Part shown: positions 16,450 to 29,324 of the stretch, piece after piece | Layout: every line of letters begins with the position of its first letter | How positions within the stretch are numbered: position 1 is the stretch's first letter | From: Desulfurispirillum indicum S5 | Lineage (GTDB): Bacteria; Chrysiogenota; Chrysiogenetes; Chrysiogenales; Chrysiogenaceae | Assembly: GCF_000177635.2 (NCBI RefSeq) | Contig: NC_014836.1 | Location: forward strand, 1,121,001-1,185,000 | Reading direction: 5' to 3' | DNA: 64,000 nt | Position numbers and translations under genes: made by a program | The notes under the pieces: model-generated | What the model saw: only the letters and a program-made list of their open reading frames with translations | Database searches by the model: none | What the model was told of the DNA's origin: nothing

Positions 16450-19338
16450 ATGGGCGTGAAGTGGATATGTCGTTTATTGATTGGTTGTCTGCTACTGCCT
16501 ATGCTGTGTGGTGCATGGGCCGGTGCTGTTATGCTGACGGCTGCCGAACGGATGTATCTTGAGGCTCTTGGTCCCATAACGGTTGCTCCAGACCCCGACT
16601 GGGTTCCCTTTGAACATGTGGATGAACGGGGAAACTTTACGGGTATTGCGGCGGACTTGCTGGATCTGGTGGCTTCGCGTCTGGGAATCGAATTCTCCTA
16701 TGTGTTTCCCCGCGACTGGGACGAGGCCCTGGAGCTTTCCCGTTCCGGTCAGGTGTTGATTCTGCCCTTCCTGAACCAGACCCCGGCGCGGCAGGAGTGG
16801 CTGCTTTTCACGGAGCCTCTGCTGGTGGATCCCAATGTCTTTATCACCCGGGAGGAACATCCCTATATAGTTGACGCGACGCAGCTGACGGGCAAGGTCA
16901 TGGTGCTGCCCAGCGGCACTTCCATGGAGGAGCGGGTACGCCGCGATTTTCCCAACCTGGAGATCATGCATGTGGCTACGGAGAATGACGTCTTCAGTGC
17001 CGTATCCCGGCGAGATGCCGACCTGACGCTGCGCTCGCTGACTATCTCCGCCTATACCATTCGCAAGGAAGGGCTCTTCAATCTGAAAATAGCTGGTCAG
17101 GCGCCCGAACACTACACCAACCGCCTGCGCATGGGCGTACTGAAAAGCGAGCCCATGCTGCGGGATATTCTCGACAGGGCTATCGCCACCATTACCCATG
17201 CCGACCGTGAAGAGATTGTGAACCGGCATGTGAATATCACCATTGTCCAGCCCGTTGACTATGGCTTTGTGTTGCGCGTCGCCGCTGGGCTGATCCTTCT
17301 GATTGCGCTTGCCATGTACTGGAACATGCGCCTGCGGCGACTGAACCACTCGCTGCAGGAGAGCGAACGCAGCAAGTCCCTGCTCATTTCCAACCTGCCT
17401 GGCATGGTCTATCGCTGCCGCTATGATCGCACCTGGACCATGGAGTTTGTCTCGGAAGGCTGTTTTGAGCTGACGGGTTACCGGCCTGAGGATCTGGTGG
17501 AGAATCGGGTGGTCTCCTTTGATCAGCTGATCGATCCTGCTGATCACGAATGGATCTGGCAGACCTGGCAGCGCGCCCGCGCTCTGGGGCAGCCTGCGCG
17601 GCTGGAGTATTCCATTACCACGGCCAGTGGGCAGACGAAGTGGCTTTTCGAGCAGGGGGATTTTGTCCTGAATGACAGCGGTGATGTGGTGGCTCTTGAA
17701 GGGCTGATCATCGATGTGACGGAGCGCAAGCTTCTGGAGCAGGAGATGCTGGCCGCCAGGCAGCAGGCAGAGGCGGCCAATGCCGTGAAATCGGAGTTTC
17801 TTGCCAATATGAGCCATGAAATCCGCACTCCCATGAACGCTGTGCTTGGCCTGATCTACCTGTGCCTGCAGACGCAGCTCTCGGCGGAGCAGCGCGACAT
17901 GCTCAGCAGGTCCTATGCCGCGGCCGAGTCACTGCTGGATATTCTGAATGATATTCTTGATATCTCCAAAATCGAAGCAGGCAAGCTGGAAGTGGAGCAG
18001 GTTGAGTTTCCACTGGCGGAAGTGCTTGACAAGGTGTTTAATCTGCTCAAGTTCCGAGTGGAAGAGAAAGGCCTGAAGCATTCGGTCACTGTGGATGAAG
18101 AAGTGCCGTCAACGGTGATTGGTGATCCCATGCGCCTTGGACAGGTGCTGCTGAACATCGCGGGGAATGCCGTCAAGTTCACCGAGCAGGGCTCGGTGAG
18201 CCTGGAGCTTTTCTGCGAAGCCGGTGTTGATGGCGACCTGGTTCTGCGTTTTGTGTTCCGGGATACGGGAATTGGCATGAGTCACGAGCAGATGGAGAAC
18301 CTCTTCGAATCCTTTAATCAGACCGATACCACCATCACCCGCAAATATGGGGGAACCGGACTGGGTCTGGCTATCTCTCGCCGCCTGGTGCACCTGATGG
18401 GGGGTGATATTCAGGTGGAAAGTGAACCTGGAAAGGGTTCCACCTTTACCTTCAGCGTCCGCTTCCGTTCCGTGGAGCGGCACGTTCCAGCCCTGAAAGA
18501 TGTGTGGGATTATGATACCCGCATGACATCGCCGCTTCTGGATAGCGCCGGAATGGAAGGGTCTCTGGAAGGCGTCCGGGTGCTGCTGGTGGAGGATAAT
18601 GCCCTGAACCGCGAAGTTGCCAGTGGCATGCTGCGCGGCATGGGAGTGGAGATCACCTTGGTCTGCAATGGCCAGGAGGCGTTGGCGATTCTTGACCAGC
18701 AGGATTATGACGTGGTGCTGATGGATATGCGCATGCCTGTTATGGATGGCTTGAGCGCCACCAGGCAGATTCGGCGCAACCCCCGCTGGAATGCCATGCC
18801 CATTATCGCCATGACGGCCAATGCCATGCACAGCGATGTGGAAGCCTGCAAAGCTGCCGGTATGAACGACCACATTGCCAAACCGGTGTCCAGGAAGCTC
18901 CTGGAGAGCGCGCTGCGCAAATGGACGGGCCGCGAAAGTGCACTCGATGCGACTCTCGGCAGGCCTGATGGTGGGGTGATGGACGGCGCCGTCGCCCTGC
19001 CGGGAGTAGATGTGGCCGATATTCTGGACAAGCTTGAGATCGATATGGATACCTACCGCGAATTCCTCGCCTTCTTCGCAGACAGCCAGGGAAGTATGGT
19101 GGTGAATATCCGCCAGGCCATGGAGCAGGGCGATGTCGCCGAGGCCGGACACCTGGCGCACGCCCTGAAAGGCTCATCGGCCTATCTTGGCTTCAGGGCG
19201 CTTTCCGCAGCCGCTGGAGCTTTGGAGAATGCTCTGGCGGACACCACTTCCAGTGACGCGCACCGGGCGCTCAGTGAAGTGGTGTCGGTTTTCGGGGAGA
19301 TGATGCGGGCGATTGAGAGCTGCCTGGCGTCTCGGTAA
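16450..19338 (+). CDS. EvgS/BvgS-like hybrid sensor histidine kinase
   Basis: The product is 962 residues from ATG 16450. Order of domains: signal peptide (LLIGCLLLPMLCGAWAGA); a periplasmic solute-binding SBP_bac_3-type domain (ITVAPDPDWVPFEHVDERG onward); a membrane helix near residue 280; a PAS domain; HisKA with phospho-His in MSHEIRTPMNAVLGL; HATPase with DTGIGMS and GGTGLGLAIS; a receiver domain (LLVEDNALNREV ... VVLMDMRMPVMDG); and a C-terminal HPt domain (AHALKGSSAYLG). Phosphorelay would run His-Asp-His to an unlinked response regulator, since none is adjacent. The ligand may be an amino acid or small organic molecule. Confidence 0.93.
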   Translation: MGVKWICRLLIGCLLLPMLCGAWAGAVMLTAAERMYLEALGPITVAPDPDWVPFEHVDERGNFTGIAADLLDLVASRLGIEFSYVFPRDWDEALELSRSGQVLILPFLNQTPARQEWLLFTEPLLVDPNVFITREEHPYIVDATQLTGKVMVLPSGTSMEERVRRDFPNLEIMHVATENDVFSAVSRRDADLTLRSLTISAYTIRKEGLFNLKIAGQAPEHYTNRLRMGVLKSEPMLRDILDRAIATITHADREEIVNRHVNITIVQPVDYGFVLRVAAGLILLIALAMYWNMRLRRLNHSLQESERSKSLLISNLPGMVYRCRYDRTWTMEFVSEGCFELTGYRPEDLVENRVVSFDQLIDPADHEWIWQTWQRARALGQPARLEYSITTASGQTKWLFEQGDFVLNDSGDVVALEGLIIDVTERKLLEQEMLAARQQAEAANAVKSEFLANMSHEIRTPMNAVLGLIYLCLQTQLSAEQRDMLSRSYAAAESLLDILNDILDISKIEAGKLEVEQVEFPLAEVLDKVFNLLKFRVEEKGLKHSVTVDEEVPSTVIGDPMRLGQVLLNIAGNAVKFTEQGSVSLELFCEAGVDGDLVLRFVFRDTGIGMSHEQMENLFESFNQTDTTITRKYGGTGLGLAISRRLVHLMGGDIQVESEPGKGSTFTFSVRFRSVERHVPALKDVWDYDTRMTSPLLDSAGMEGSLEGVRVLLVEDNALNREVASGMLRGMGVEITLVCNGQEALAILDQQDYDVVLMDMRMPVMDGLSATRQIRRNPRWNAMPIIAMTANAMHSDVEACKAAGMNDHIAKPVSRKLLESALRKWTGRESALDATLGRPDGGVMDGAVALPGVDVADILDKLEIDMDTYREFLAFFADSQGSMVVNIRQAMEQGDVAEAGHLAHALKGSSAYLGFRALSAAAGALENALADTTSSDAHRALSEVVSVFGEMMRAIESCLASR

Positions 19339-19377
19339 GTTTTATTCTGCACAATTTTCCGTACATCTGCATTGACT

Positions 19378-20958
19378 TTAATCGCTTCGGGGGATGACGC
19401 GCAGGGACTGGAAAATGTCCATCAGGGTGGGTATGAACTGGCGCTCAAGTTCGGTCAGCGTGGCCCCGTTGATGATGTACATATGTGAGTTCGCCATGAG
19501 CAGTACCTGAAACTGGGAGAAGCCCAGCCCGCTCTCTTCATCAACCCACTGGTAGCGGCGCAGGTGGGCGGGGTCGAGATCTTCTGTCAGAAAGCGATTT
19601 TCCAGCACCAGGGTGTACTGGTTGTACTCCTCCTCCATGTCACGGCCAAGGGTGGCAATCACCTCTTCCAGCCAGTCGTAACCAAATCCCTCTACCGGAA
19701 TGGCCTGAAAACTGATAGTGGGCCGATAGTCGTCAAAATCCGGCTGGGGCGGTCCGTAAAAGCGCAGGAGTTTTTCCCCGTCCCACTGGCCGGTCCACGG
19801 GGTAGGGATGATCAGGGAAAGCATGAGGCGCTCGTCGAAAATGGTCTGAAAGGGGCCTCCCTTCGAATGAGCTATCATACTGTCGTCAAAGGGGATGACG
19901 CGCAGTGACTGCAGGGCGCGGGTCATTTCGGGCAGCAGCTCGTCCTTGCGCGCTTCTTCCGCTACCATGGTCAGAGAGTAGAGCATTGATCCGGCCAGAA
20001 AGGCGATTTGATGCAGGAAGAGGTCGAGATCGTGCTCAGTGTCGCGGTAGCGCAGGGTGATGGTGGTCGCGTCGCGTCCGTCAACGGTGGTACGGGATTC
20101 GCTGAGCACTGCCTGTTCGGCACGGGAAATCCGGCGAGTCTGTTCCAGCAGCTTTTGCGGCTCACTGCCGTCGGCCTGCGCCAGGCGGGTCAGGTGCACG
20201 GCCAGTACACCGGGGCGCTGGATTTCCTCTTCGCGGTCTTCGATGTCTTCGCGGTAGATGGCGTGGGAGCCTGACTCTTCCTGGGGGTCCCATTCCACCG
20301 GAAGGGCCAGGGAGGCGTGGGTGTGGTAGCTGAAGTGGGTACGATATCCAGGGGGAGGGAAATCGCGCTGTTCGTTGCCCCCCAGTCCTTCAATGGAGTT
20401 GACGATATCCGCGAAGAGAGGCATGTACTCTTGGGCCAGGGGAGCTATGGTTGATCCGTCCACCTGGACGACGGAGCCGTGATCAAGGTTTGTGACAATG
20501 AGGGCCGTAACCTGTTCAAAGGAGTGGGGGACGGAATCATGGCTCCACTGGTAGCGGATGAACCACGCGGGCATGTTGTCCTGCATGAACTTCTGCTGCC
20601 GTAGGATTTTCAGGTCCGGATGGCGTGAGGCCAAAGCGTCGGGGACGCCCGTGATGAGCTTTTCAAAGGCTTCTGGTGTGGGTGATTCCAGGCGTTCAAG
20701 GCTCAGAGCGATACTGGAGCGATAGCCCATCTGAGGGGAGGCCATGTAGATTCTGTCGGCGTGGGTGGCTTCTTCGGCGAACCAGTCGGCGGGTATTGCC
20801 AGGCGTATTCCAAGATCACGGGCGATAATACTCATGGTGTCCTCTTCGGTAAGTTGGTTCAGGGCGTGGGCCATCGCTGGAAGGAACAGGCAGACGAGCA
20901 GGCAGGCGCCGGTCAACCTGTGCAGGACTGCTCTTTGCCGCGCCGGTCGAAATTTCAT
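19378..20958 (-). CDS. Secreted protein of unknown function with repeated DUF1795/PsbP-like modules
   Basis: The product is 526 residues from ATG 20958, 8 bases after GAGGAG. A Sec signal peptide (LTGACLLVCLFLPAMAHA) is followed by three related segments, each beginning with a hydrophobic 'x-L-x-I-P-x-x-W' strand (GIRLAIPADWFAEE, HASLALPVEWDPQE, LMLSLIIPTPWTG). Each segment ends near a MDIFQSLRVIP-like phrase (VNSIEGL, RALQSLRVIPFDD, FQSLRVIPRSD). This internal triplication suggests three PsbP/MOG1-like folds. No catalytic motif is seen. Function unknown; periplasmic location is inferred. Confidence 0.7.
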   Translation of the reverse strand: MKFRPARQRAVLHRLTGACLLVCLFLPAMAHALNQLTEEDTMSIIARDLGIRLAIPADWFAEEATHADRIYMASPQMGYRSSIALSLERLESPTPEAFEKLITGVPDALASRHPDLKILRQQKFMQDNMPAWFIRYQWSHDSVPHSFEQVTALIVTNLDHGSVVQVDGSTIAPLAQEYMPLFADIVNSIEGLGGNEQRDFPPPGYRTHFSYHTHASLALPVEWDPQEESGSHAIYREDIEDREEEIQRPGVLAVHLTRLAQADGSEPQKLLEQTRRISRAEQAVLSESRTTVDGRDATTITLRYRDTEHDLDLFLHQIAFLAGSMLYSLTMVAEEARKDELLPEMTRALQSLRVIPFDDSMIAHSKGGPFQTIFDERLMLSLIIPTPWTGQWDGEKLLRFYGPPQPDFDDYRPTISFQAIPVEGFGYDWLEEVIATLGRDMEEEYNQYTLVLENRFLTEDLDPAHLRRYQWVDEESGLGFSQFQVLLMANSHMYIINGATLTELERQFIPTLMDIFQSLRVIPRSD

Positions 20959-21358
20959 GGGGTACACTCCTCATGGTTTACGGCGAATATAGCACATGCG
21001 GGCCGGTGGTTCACTGACAGGCTGCTGAAAAATCCTCATTTGCGTCAGGATGCTTTGCGCTTGGCTTTGGATGATGCCTGCTGCTGGTTCGCGAATTGTT
21101 CTTTTGTGCCACTCATCCCGTGAAGTTGTGCAATGATTTGGGAGTATGCTATGTTACAAAAAAGGTAACCATTCACGGTCTCGCAGCTGTATTTCAGCAG
21201 GAGCGCCTGTGTTCCGAGAGCGAGCCCGGATGGCGAGCGGCGGAGACTCGAGCCATGGACGAAAGCGAGTGTCTCCGTGAGGAATGCGGGCGCGTGTGCT
21301 GCTACAACGTGAAGAGTTACCAAAAAAGCAAAAAACGTCCTAACTCAGGAGGGTACAG
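20959..21358. other. Intergenic region upstream of pta with a dispersed-repeat copy
   Basis: 400 bases between the divergent secreted-protein gene and pta. It contains, at 21018-21053, a copy of a motif beginning GGCTGCTGAAAAA and ending GCGTCAGGATGC. A close relative lies at 23761-23792, downstream of ackA. The pta promoter should be in the rest, but no clear boxes stand out. Small open frames here have no coding support. Confidence 0.55.
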
Positions 21359-22354
21359 ATGAGCGTATTGGAAAGCTTTATTGCCAAGGCCAAGGCCAAT
21401 CCCAAGACAATTGTTCTGCCGGAAGGGGAAGATCCCCGCACCGTAGAAGCGGCTGCCATTCTCACCAGGGAAAAGATCACCAAAGTGAAGCTTCTGGGCA
21501 ATTATGACACAATTGTGGCGGAGTTTTCCAAACAAGGATTCAGCACCGACGGTATTGATATCATTGATCCCGAGAAGAGCCCCCTCTACGAAACCTACGT
21601 GGAAGCATATCTGGAAAAGCGCAAGTCCAAGGGCATGACTCTGGACGAGGCCCAGGAATCCATGAAGCATGTTCTCTTCTATGGCGCCATGGCCGTTGAG
21701 CGTGGCGATGCTGATGGATGCGTTACCGGCGCCTGTCACACGACGGCGGATGTGCTGCGTTCCGCTTTGCGGGTTATTGGCCTTCAGCCCGGTATCAAAA
21801 CCGTATCCAGCTGCTTCATCATGTGTACCCCCCAGGCCCCCGAGTTTGGCGAAAATGGGTCGACCATTTTTGCCGACTGCGCGGTCAACCCCAATCCCAA
21901 CGCGGAACAGCTGGCGGAAATCGCCCTTTCCACTGCCCAGAGCTGTCGCTCCTTCCTGGGTGTCGAGCCCCGCGTCGCCATGCTCAGCTTCTCCACCAAG
22001 GGTTCGGCCAAACACGAGGATGTGGACAAAGTGCTTACCGCCCTCAAAATAGTGCAGGAGAAGGATCCGAAACTCATGGTTGACGGCGAACTGCAGCTTG
22101 ACGCGGCTATCATCCCCTCTGTCGGCGAGCGTAAGGCGGCGGGCAGCCCCGTGGCGGGCAAGGCCAACGTGCTCATCTTCCCCACCCTGGACGCCGGCAA
22201 TATAGGCTACAAACTGACTGAACGCTACGCCAGAGCTGAAGCCATCGGCCCCATCATTCAGGGTCTGGCCAAGCCGGTCAACGACCTTTCCCGTGGATGC
22301 AAGGCCATGGATATCGTCAACCTTGCCGCCATCACCGCCGTCCAGGCGCAATAA
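21359..22354 (+). CDS. pta: Phosphate acetyltransferase
   Basis: Converts acetyl-CoA and phosphate to acetyl phosphate. The 331-residue protein is the short, catalytic-domain-only form: [15 protein letters not shown] at the start, [18 protein letters not shown] and SCFIMC in the middle, [14 protein letters not shown] and the [11 protein letters not shown] region toward the end. ATG 21359 follows AGGAGGG. It precedes ackA by 27 bases, and the pair forms the acetate/acetyl-phosphate pathway, usable for acetate activation or substrate-level phosphorylation. Confidence 0.97.
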   Translation: MSVLESFIAKAKANPKTIVLPEGEDPRTVEAAAILTREKITKVKLLGNYDTIVAEFSKQGFSTDGIDIIDPEKSPLYETYVEAYLEKRKSKGMTLDEAQESMKHVLFYGAMAVERGDADGCVTGACHTTADVLRSALRVIGLQPGIKTVSSCFIMCTPQAPEFGENGSTIFADCAVNPNPNAEQLAEIALSTAQSCRSFLGVEPRVAMLSFSTKGSAKHEDVDKVLTALKIVQEKDPKLMVDGELQLDAAIIPSVGERKAAGSPVAGKANVLIFPTLDAGNIGYKLTERYARAEAIGPIIQGLAKPVNDLSRGCKAMDIVNLAAITAVQAQ

Positions 22355-22381
22355 TACAATTACGAGAAGGAGAAGAGATTC

Positions 22382-23668
22382 ATGGATATTCTTGCACTGA
22401 ACTGCGGCAGCTCTTCGGTCAAATACCAGCTTTATAACTGGAGCGACCGCAAGGTTATCGCCAAAGGTATGGTAGAACGCATCGGCATTGGCGACTCTTT
22501 TATCATTCATGAAGTCCCCGGTCGCGATACCTATAAAGATGAATACGAGTGCAGCGACCACGAAAGCGCCATCAACCTGATTGTCAAAACCCTCACCTCC
22601 AGTGAAGTCGGGGTTATCGCCGACCTGAAGAGTATCTCCGCTGTGGGCCACCGCGTGGTTCACGGTGGCGAGAAGTTCGTCTGCTCTGTTCTCATTGACG
22701 ATGCCGTGATCCGTGGCATTGAAGATGTCCAGGATCTGGCGCCTCTGCACAATCCGCCAAACCTTGCCGGTATCCGCGCCGCCGAGCGTCTGATGCCCGG
22801 AGTGCCTCAGGTGGCCATCTTCGACACGGCCTTCCATCAGACCATGCCGCGCAGCTCGTTTATGTATGCCATCCCCTATCACCTTTACGAAGATCACGGC
22901 ATCCGTCGCTATGGTTTCCACGGCACCAGCCATCTGTACGTCAGCAAGCGCGCTGCCGCGCTGCTGGGCAAGCCGGCTACCCAGTGCAACATTATCACCA
23001 TGCATGTGGGCAATGGGGTTTCCAGCTGCGCCATCAAGAACGGTATCAGCGTGGACACCAGTATGGGCCTGACGCCTCTGGAAGGTCTGATGATGGGAAC
23101 CCGCAGCGGTGACGTTGATCCGGCACTGCCCATGTACCTGATCAACCGCATGGGGATGTCGGTCAACGAAGCCGACTCCCTGCTCAACAAGCAAAGCGGA
23201 ATTCTGGGTATCACCGGTCGCTTCACCGACCGCCGCGATGTCATCGAAAACGCCCAGGCCAACCCCAGTGATCCCTCCAAGGGCGCCGATGAGCGCTGTA
23301 TCCTGGCTCTGGACATGGAGGCCTACCGCATCCGCAAGTACATTGGCGCCTATGCCGCTGCCCTTGGCCGTACCGACGCCATCGTGTTTACCGCCGGTGT
23401 TGGCGAAAACGCGGGGCTGATTCGCGAAAAGGCCCTGGAAAACCTGGAATTCATGGGGGTAAAGCTGGATCGCGAGAAGAACCTCAAGACCTTCAGTAAG
23501 TCCGGTGAGACCATGATTTCCACTCCCGACTCCCCCATTAAGGTCTATGTGATCCCCACCAACGAAGAACTGGTCTTTGTTGAGGATGTTGTCGGCGTTA
23601 CCAGCGGCACCTACAGCGATCACCTTTCCTACGCCTATACGTTTGCCCGTCCTGACTATCAGGCCTGA
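22382..23668 (+). CDS. ackA: Acetate kinase
   Basis: Interconverts acetyl phosphate/ADP and acetate/ATP. The 428-residue protein has the ASKHA signature LALNCGSSSVKYQL at the N-terminus, GHRVVHGGEKF, VAIFDTAFHQTMP, RRYGFHGTSHLYVSKRAA and VFTAGVGENAGLIRE. ATG 22382 follows AGAAGGAG. It is slightly longer than the E. coli enzyme, with an extra C-terminal tail of about 20 residues. A perfect terminator follows. Confidence 0.97.
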   Translation: MDILALNCGSSSVKYQLYNWSDRKVIAKGMVERIGIGDSFIIHEVPGRDTYKDEYECSDHESAINLIVKTLTSSEVGVIADLKSISAVGHRVVHGGEKFVCSVLIDDAVIRGIEDVQDLAPLHNPPNLAGIRAAERLMPGVPQVAIFDTAFHQTMPRSSFMYAIPYHLYEDHGIRRYGFHGTSHLYVSKRAAALLGKPATQCNIITMHVGNGVSSCAIKNGISVDTSMGLTPLEGLMMGTRSGDVDPALPMYLINRMGMSVNEADSLLNKQSGILGITGRFTDRRDVIENAQANPSDPSKGADERCILALDMEAYRIRKYIGAYAAALGRTDAIVFTAGVGENAGLIREKALENLEFMGVKLDREKNLKTFSKSGETMISTPDSPIKVYVIPTNEELVFVEDVVGVTSGTYSDHLSYAYTFARPDYQA

Positions 23669-23684
23669 GCAGGCTCTTTTCCCG

Positions 23685-23720
23685 GCCCCCCGCAACAGCT
23701 GTTGCGGGGGGCTTTTTTTT
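23685..23720 (+). terminator. Rho-independent terminator of pta-ackA
   Basis: A perfect 28-bp palindrome (arms 23685-23698 and 23699-23712) is followed by eight T at 23713-23720, 17 bases after the ackA stop. Confidence 0.95.
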
Positions 23721-23831
23721 GGGGTACAAAAAGGCTGCTCGCCCAGGGCGGTACGCTTTGACGGCTGCTGAAAAACATCCGCGTCAGGGTGCGGCGACAG
23801 GTTGCCAGTAAATCGACCACAAGGGAATTCC

Positions 23832-25037
23832 ATGTACGAACTCACCATCGCCTGGCGAAATCTGCGGGGCAAAAAACGGGAGAAATTCATATCCTTCATC
23901 GGCCTGATCAGTGTGCTGGGAATCGCCATCGGCGTGGCTGCCCTGATTATTGTTCTCGGCGTTATGAAGGGCTTTGAGACAGAGCTGCGTTCAAAGATAC
24001 TGGGTGCCACCTCACATATTGTGGTCAGCAGCTATGACGGCGTGATGACGGAGTATCCAGACCTGGAGCGGCGTATCCGTGCCATTGACGGGGTCGAATC
24101 GGCATCGGGGGTGCTGCACGCCAGCCTGATGCTCATGGGGCAGCGCAATGTCAGTGGGGTGGTGGCCCGGGGTATTGATCCCGAGTCCCACGCCCATATC
24201 GCATCCTATATAGTTGAAGGTTCACTGCAGAACCTGCATCAGCCGGATTCCATCATTATAGGACGTCAGCTGGCCAGCAAATACCATCTGGATGTGGGCA
24301 GCGTGGTGACTTTTCTGGCGCCTTCGGGGCGCATCGGGCCTTTTGGCAGTGTGCCCAAACGCAAGCAGATGCGGGTGGCCGGTATCCTGCAGACGGGCAT
24401 GTATGAATATGATACCTCCCTGGCCTTCGCTTCCATTGAGACGGTCAGCGATATTGCGGGACACCGCGATCTCTCCGTTAATACCATTGAAGTGCGCATC
24501 AGGAATATCTTCAATACCGAAGATGCCATGGCGGCTATCCGCGAGGAAATCGGTCCCATGTACTTCACCCGTGACTGGACCACCATGAACGCCAACCTCT
24601 TCAGTGCCCTGAAACTGGAGCGGGTCAGCATGTTTCTGATCCTGTGCGTGATTATTATTGTGGCTTCTTTCAATATCATCAGTACGTTGGTGATGATGGT
24701 CATGGAGAAGACCCGCGAGATTGGCATTCTGATGTCCATGGGGGCCACCAGACGCAGTATTTCGCGTATCTTTTTCCTGCAGGGAATTCTGCTGGGGATT
24801 GCCGGAACCATCCTGGGAACCATCAGTGGCATTGTCCTGAGCCTGCTGCTCAAGCGCTATCAGTTTGTCAAGCTCCCCCCTGATGTCTATATGCTGGACA
24901 CGGTGCCGGTGCAGCTGGAGCCTGTTATCATCCTCACGATTATCGCGTTGTCGATACTGATCAGTATCCTCTCCACCCTCTACCCGGCTCGCCAGGCGGG
25001 CAAGCTCAGCCCTGTGGAGGCACTGCGCAATGACTGA
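23832..25037 (+). CDS. lolC: Lipoprotein-releasing ABC transporter permease (LolC/LolE family)
   Basis: The product is 401 residues from ATG 23832 (after AAGGGA), beginning MYELTIAWRNLRGKKREKF, the usual cytosolic lead-in. It has a first membrane helix (LISVLGIAIGVAALIIVLGVM), a large periplasmic MacB-PCD domain, and three helices in the C-terminal FtsX domain (MFLILCVIIIVASFNIISTL and after). It extracts lipoproteins from the inner membrane with LolD. A single permease gene is typical where LolC/E are replaced by a homodimer (LolF). The last codons overlap lolD by 8 bases. Confidence 0.9.
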   Translation: MYELTIAWRNLRGKKREKFISFIGLISVLGIAIGVAALIIVLGVMKGFETELRSKILGATSHIVVSSYDGVMTEYPDLERRIRAIDGVESASGVLHASLMLMGQRNVSGVVARGIDPESHAHIASYIVEGSLQNLHQPDSIIIGRQLASKYHLDVGSVVTFLAPSGRIGPFGSVPKRKQMRVAGILQTGMYEYDTSLAFASIETVSDIAGHRDLSVNTIEVRIRNIFNTEDAMAAIREEIGPMYFTRDWTTMNANLFSALKLERVSMFLILCVIIIVASFNIISTLVMMVMEKTREIGILMSMGATRRSISRIFFLQGILLGIAGTILGTISGIVLSLLLKRYQFVKLPPDVYMLDTVPVQLEPVIILTIIALSILISILSTLYPARQAGKLSPVEALRND

Positions 25038-25710
25038 CCCCATGACCCCGAATCAACAGCCAATTCTGCAGGGCCGCCAGCTGGCGCGCCTCTACCATAT
25101 GGCCGGCCAGCACTCCGTCAGGGTACTTGGCGGTCTGGATATCGACATTCTGCCCGGTGAACTGGTGGCCATCACGGGGAAGAGCGGCACCGGTAAATCG
25201 ACGCTGCTGCACCTGCTGGGGGGGCTGGATCGCCCCGATGAAGGCGAGGTGTTTTTCCGCGGCGAATCCCTGAAGGGTGCCAGTGAGAATTTTCTGGCCC
25301 GTTACCGGGCGGAGCATATTGGTTTCGTCTTTCAGTTTCACCATCTGCTCAGTGATTTCAACGCCCTGGAAAATGTGCTGATGCCCATGACCATTGCCGG
25401 ACAGCGGGACAGTCAGCGGGGGCGTCAGCTTCTTGAACAGGTGGGCCTCGGGCATCGCTGGAATCATTACTCTTCAGAACTCTCCGGTGGCGAGCAGCAG
25501 CGGGTGGCCATTGCCCGTGCCCTGGCCAACCGGCCCAGTGTGCTGCTGATGGATGAGCCGACGGGGAATCTTGACGAGGAGAATTCGGCCCATATTCTGG
25601 ATATCCTCCAGACCATCAGGCGTGAAGAGGGCACCACCATTGTCATCGTCACTCACAGTCTGCAGCTGGCGAGTCAGTGCGAGCGCAACCTGGTGATCGG
25701 AGCCCTCTGA
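25030..25710 (+). CDS. lolD: Lipoprotein-releasing ABC transporter ATPase
   Basis: The 226-residue ATPase has Walker [20 protein letters not shown]-loop [18 protein letters not shown] (matching the LolD-specific FQFHHLL pattern), signature [15 protein letters not shown], Walker [13 protein letters not shown] and the H-loop VTHS. It overlaps the permease gene by 8 bases, so the pair is coupled. valS begins 78 bases later on the same strand. Confidence 0.95.
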   Translation: MTDPMTPNQQPILQGRQLARLYHMAGQHSVRVLGGLDIDILPGELVAITGKSGTGKSTLLHLLGGLDRPDEGEVFFRGESLKGASENFLARYRAEHIGFVFQFHHLLSDFNALENVLMPMTIAGQRDSQRGRQLLEQVGLGHRWNHYSSELSGGEQQRVAIARALANRPSVLLMDEPTGNLDEENSAHILDILQTIRREEGTTIVIVTHSLQLASQCERNLVIGAL

Positions 25711-25787
25711 CAGGAGTTCAAGTTCCCTTCTTGTCAACAGCCAAGCCATCATCTATACTGCTGCGACTTCATTTACAAGGGGAAACC

Positions 25788-28438
<2,651 letters not shown>

Positions 28439-28442
<4 letters not shown>

Positions 28443-29269
28443 ACCACTTTGTTGATACCCTGCTGGACCTGGCACTCACCGAAGATATCGGCACCGGCGA
28501 TCTCACTTCCGAAGCCATTTTCCCCACTGACACTGAAGGCCTGGCCTATGCCGTTGCCAAGGAAGATCTCATCTTCAGCGGACAGTTTATGATCAACAAA
28601 CTCCTGCTGCGTCTTGATGGGAAAACCGTCTATATTCCCTATATGCGCAGCGGGACCATGGCTAGAAAGGGCGACAAGCTCTTTGAGGTGCGGGGCTGTA
28701 TCCGCAAGATCCTCACCGTGGAACGTACCCTGCTCAATTTTATTCAGCACTTCTCGGGCATTGCCACGCTGACCCGTAAGTTTGTGGACATCGCTGAGCC
28801 CTATGGCGTGAAAATCTGCGATACCCGTAAGACCATGCCCGGCTATCGAGTTTTCGAAAAAAAAGCAGTGCGCGATGGCGGCGGCGCCAACCACCGCATG
28901 GGTCTCTTTGACGGCGTGATGATCAAGGATAACCATATCGATTTCTGTGGCAGCATTACCGCCGCCGTTGAAAAGGTGCGTGCAGTCATTCCCCACACGA
29001 TTCGCGTGGAAGTGGAAGCCCGCACCATGGATGAGGTGAAGGAAGCCCTGGATGCCGGCGCCGATATCATCCTGCTGGACAACATGACCCTGGACGAGTA
29101 TGGCCGTGCCATTGAGTATATTGACAAACAGGTACTGACCGAGATCTCCGGTGGTGTCAACCTCACCAACCTGGAGAGTTACTGCAAACTCAAACCCGAT
29201 ATCATCTCAACCGGATATATCACCCATTCATCGCGCTCCATGGACATCTCCCTGAAGGTGATGAAGTAA
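28439..29269 (+). CDS. nadC: Quinolinate phosphoribosyltransferase
   Basis: Forms nicotinate mononucleotide from quinolinate and PRPP in de novo NAD synthesis. The 276-residue protein has LTEDIGTGDLTSEAIFP, the catalytic stretch DTRKTMPGYRVFEKKAV, GGGANHRMGLFDGVMIKDNH, and a C-terminal IILLDNMTLDEYGRAI and EISGGVNL. The start is GTG 28439, with its TG shared with the valS stop TGA (GTGA overlap). nadA and nadB are not in the window. Confidence 0.95.
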
Positions 29270-29324
29270 AAACCCTTGACCGGCGACGGGATTTCCTTTA
29301 TAAACTCCCACTGTTGCCCACTAC

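Noticed and set aside
21317-24010. An 897-codon open frame antisense to pta and ackA
   Set aside because: It is the mirror of strongly biased codons in two well-identified genes; its product has no family pattern and it lacks a suitable start signal.
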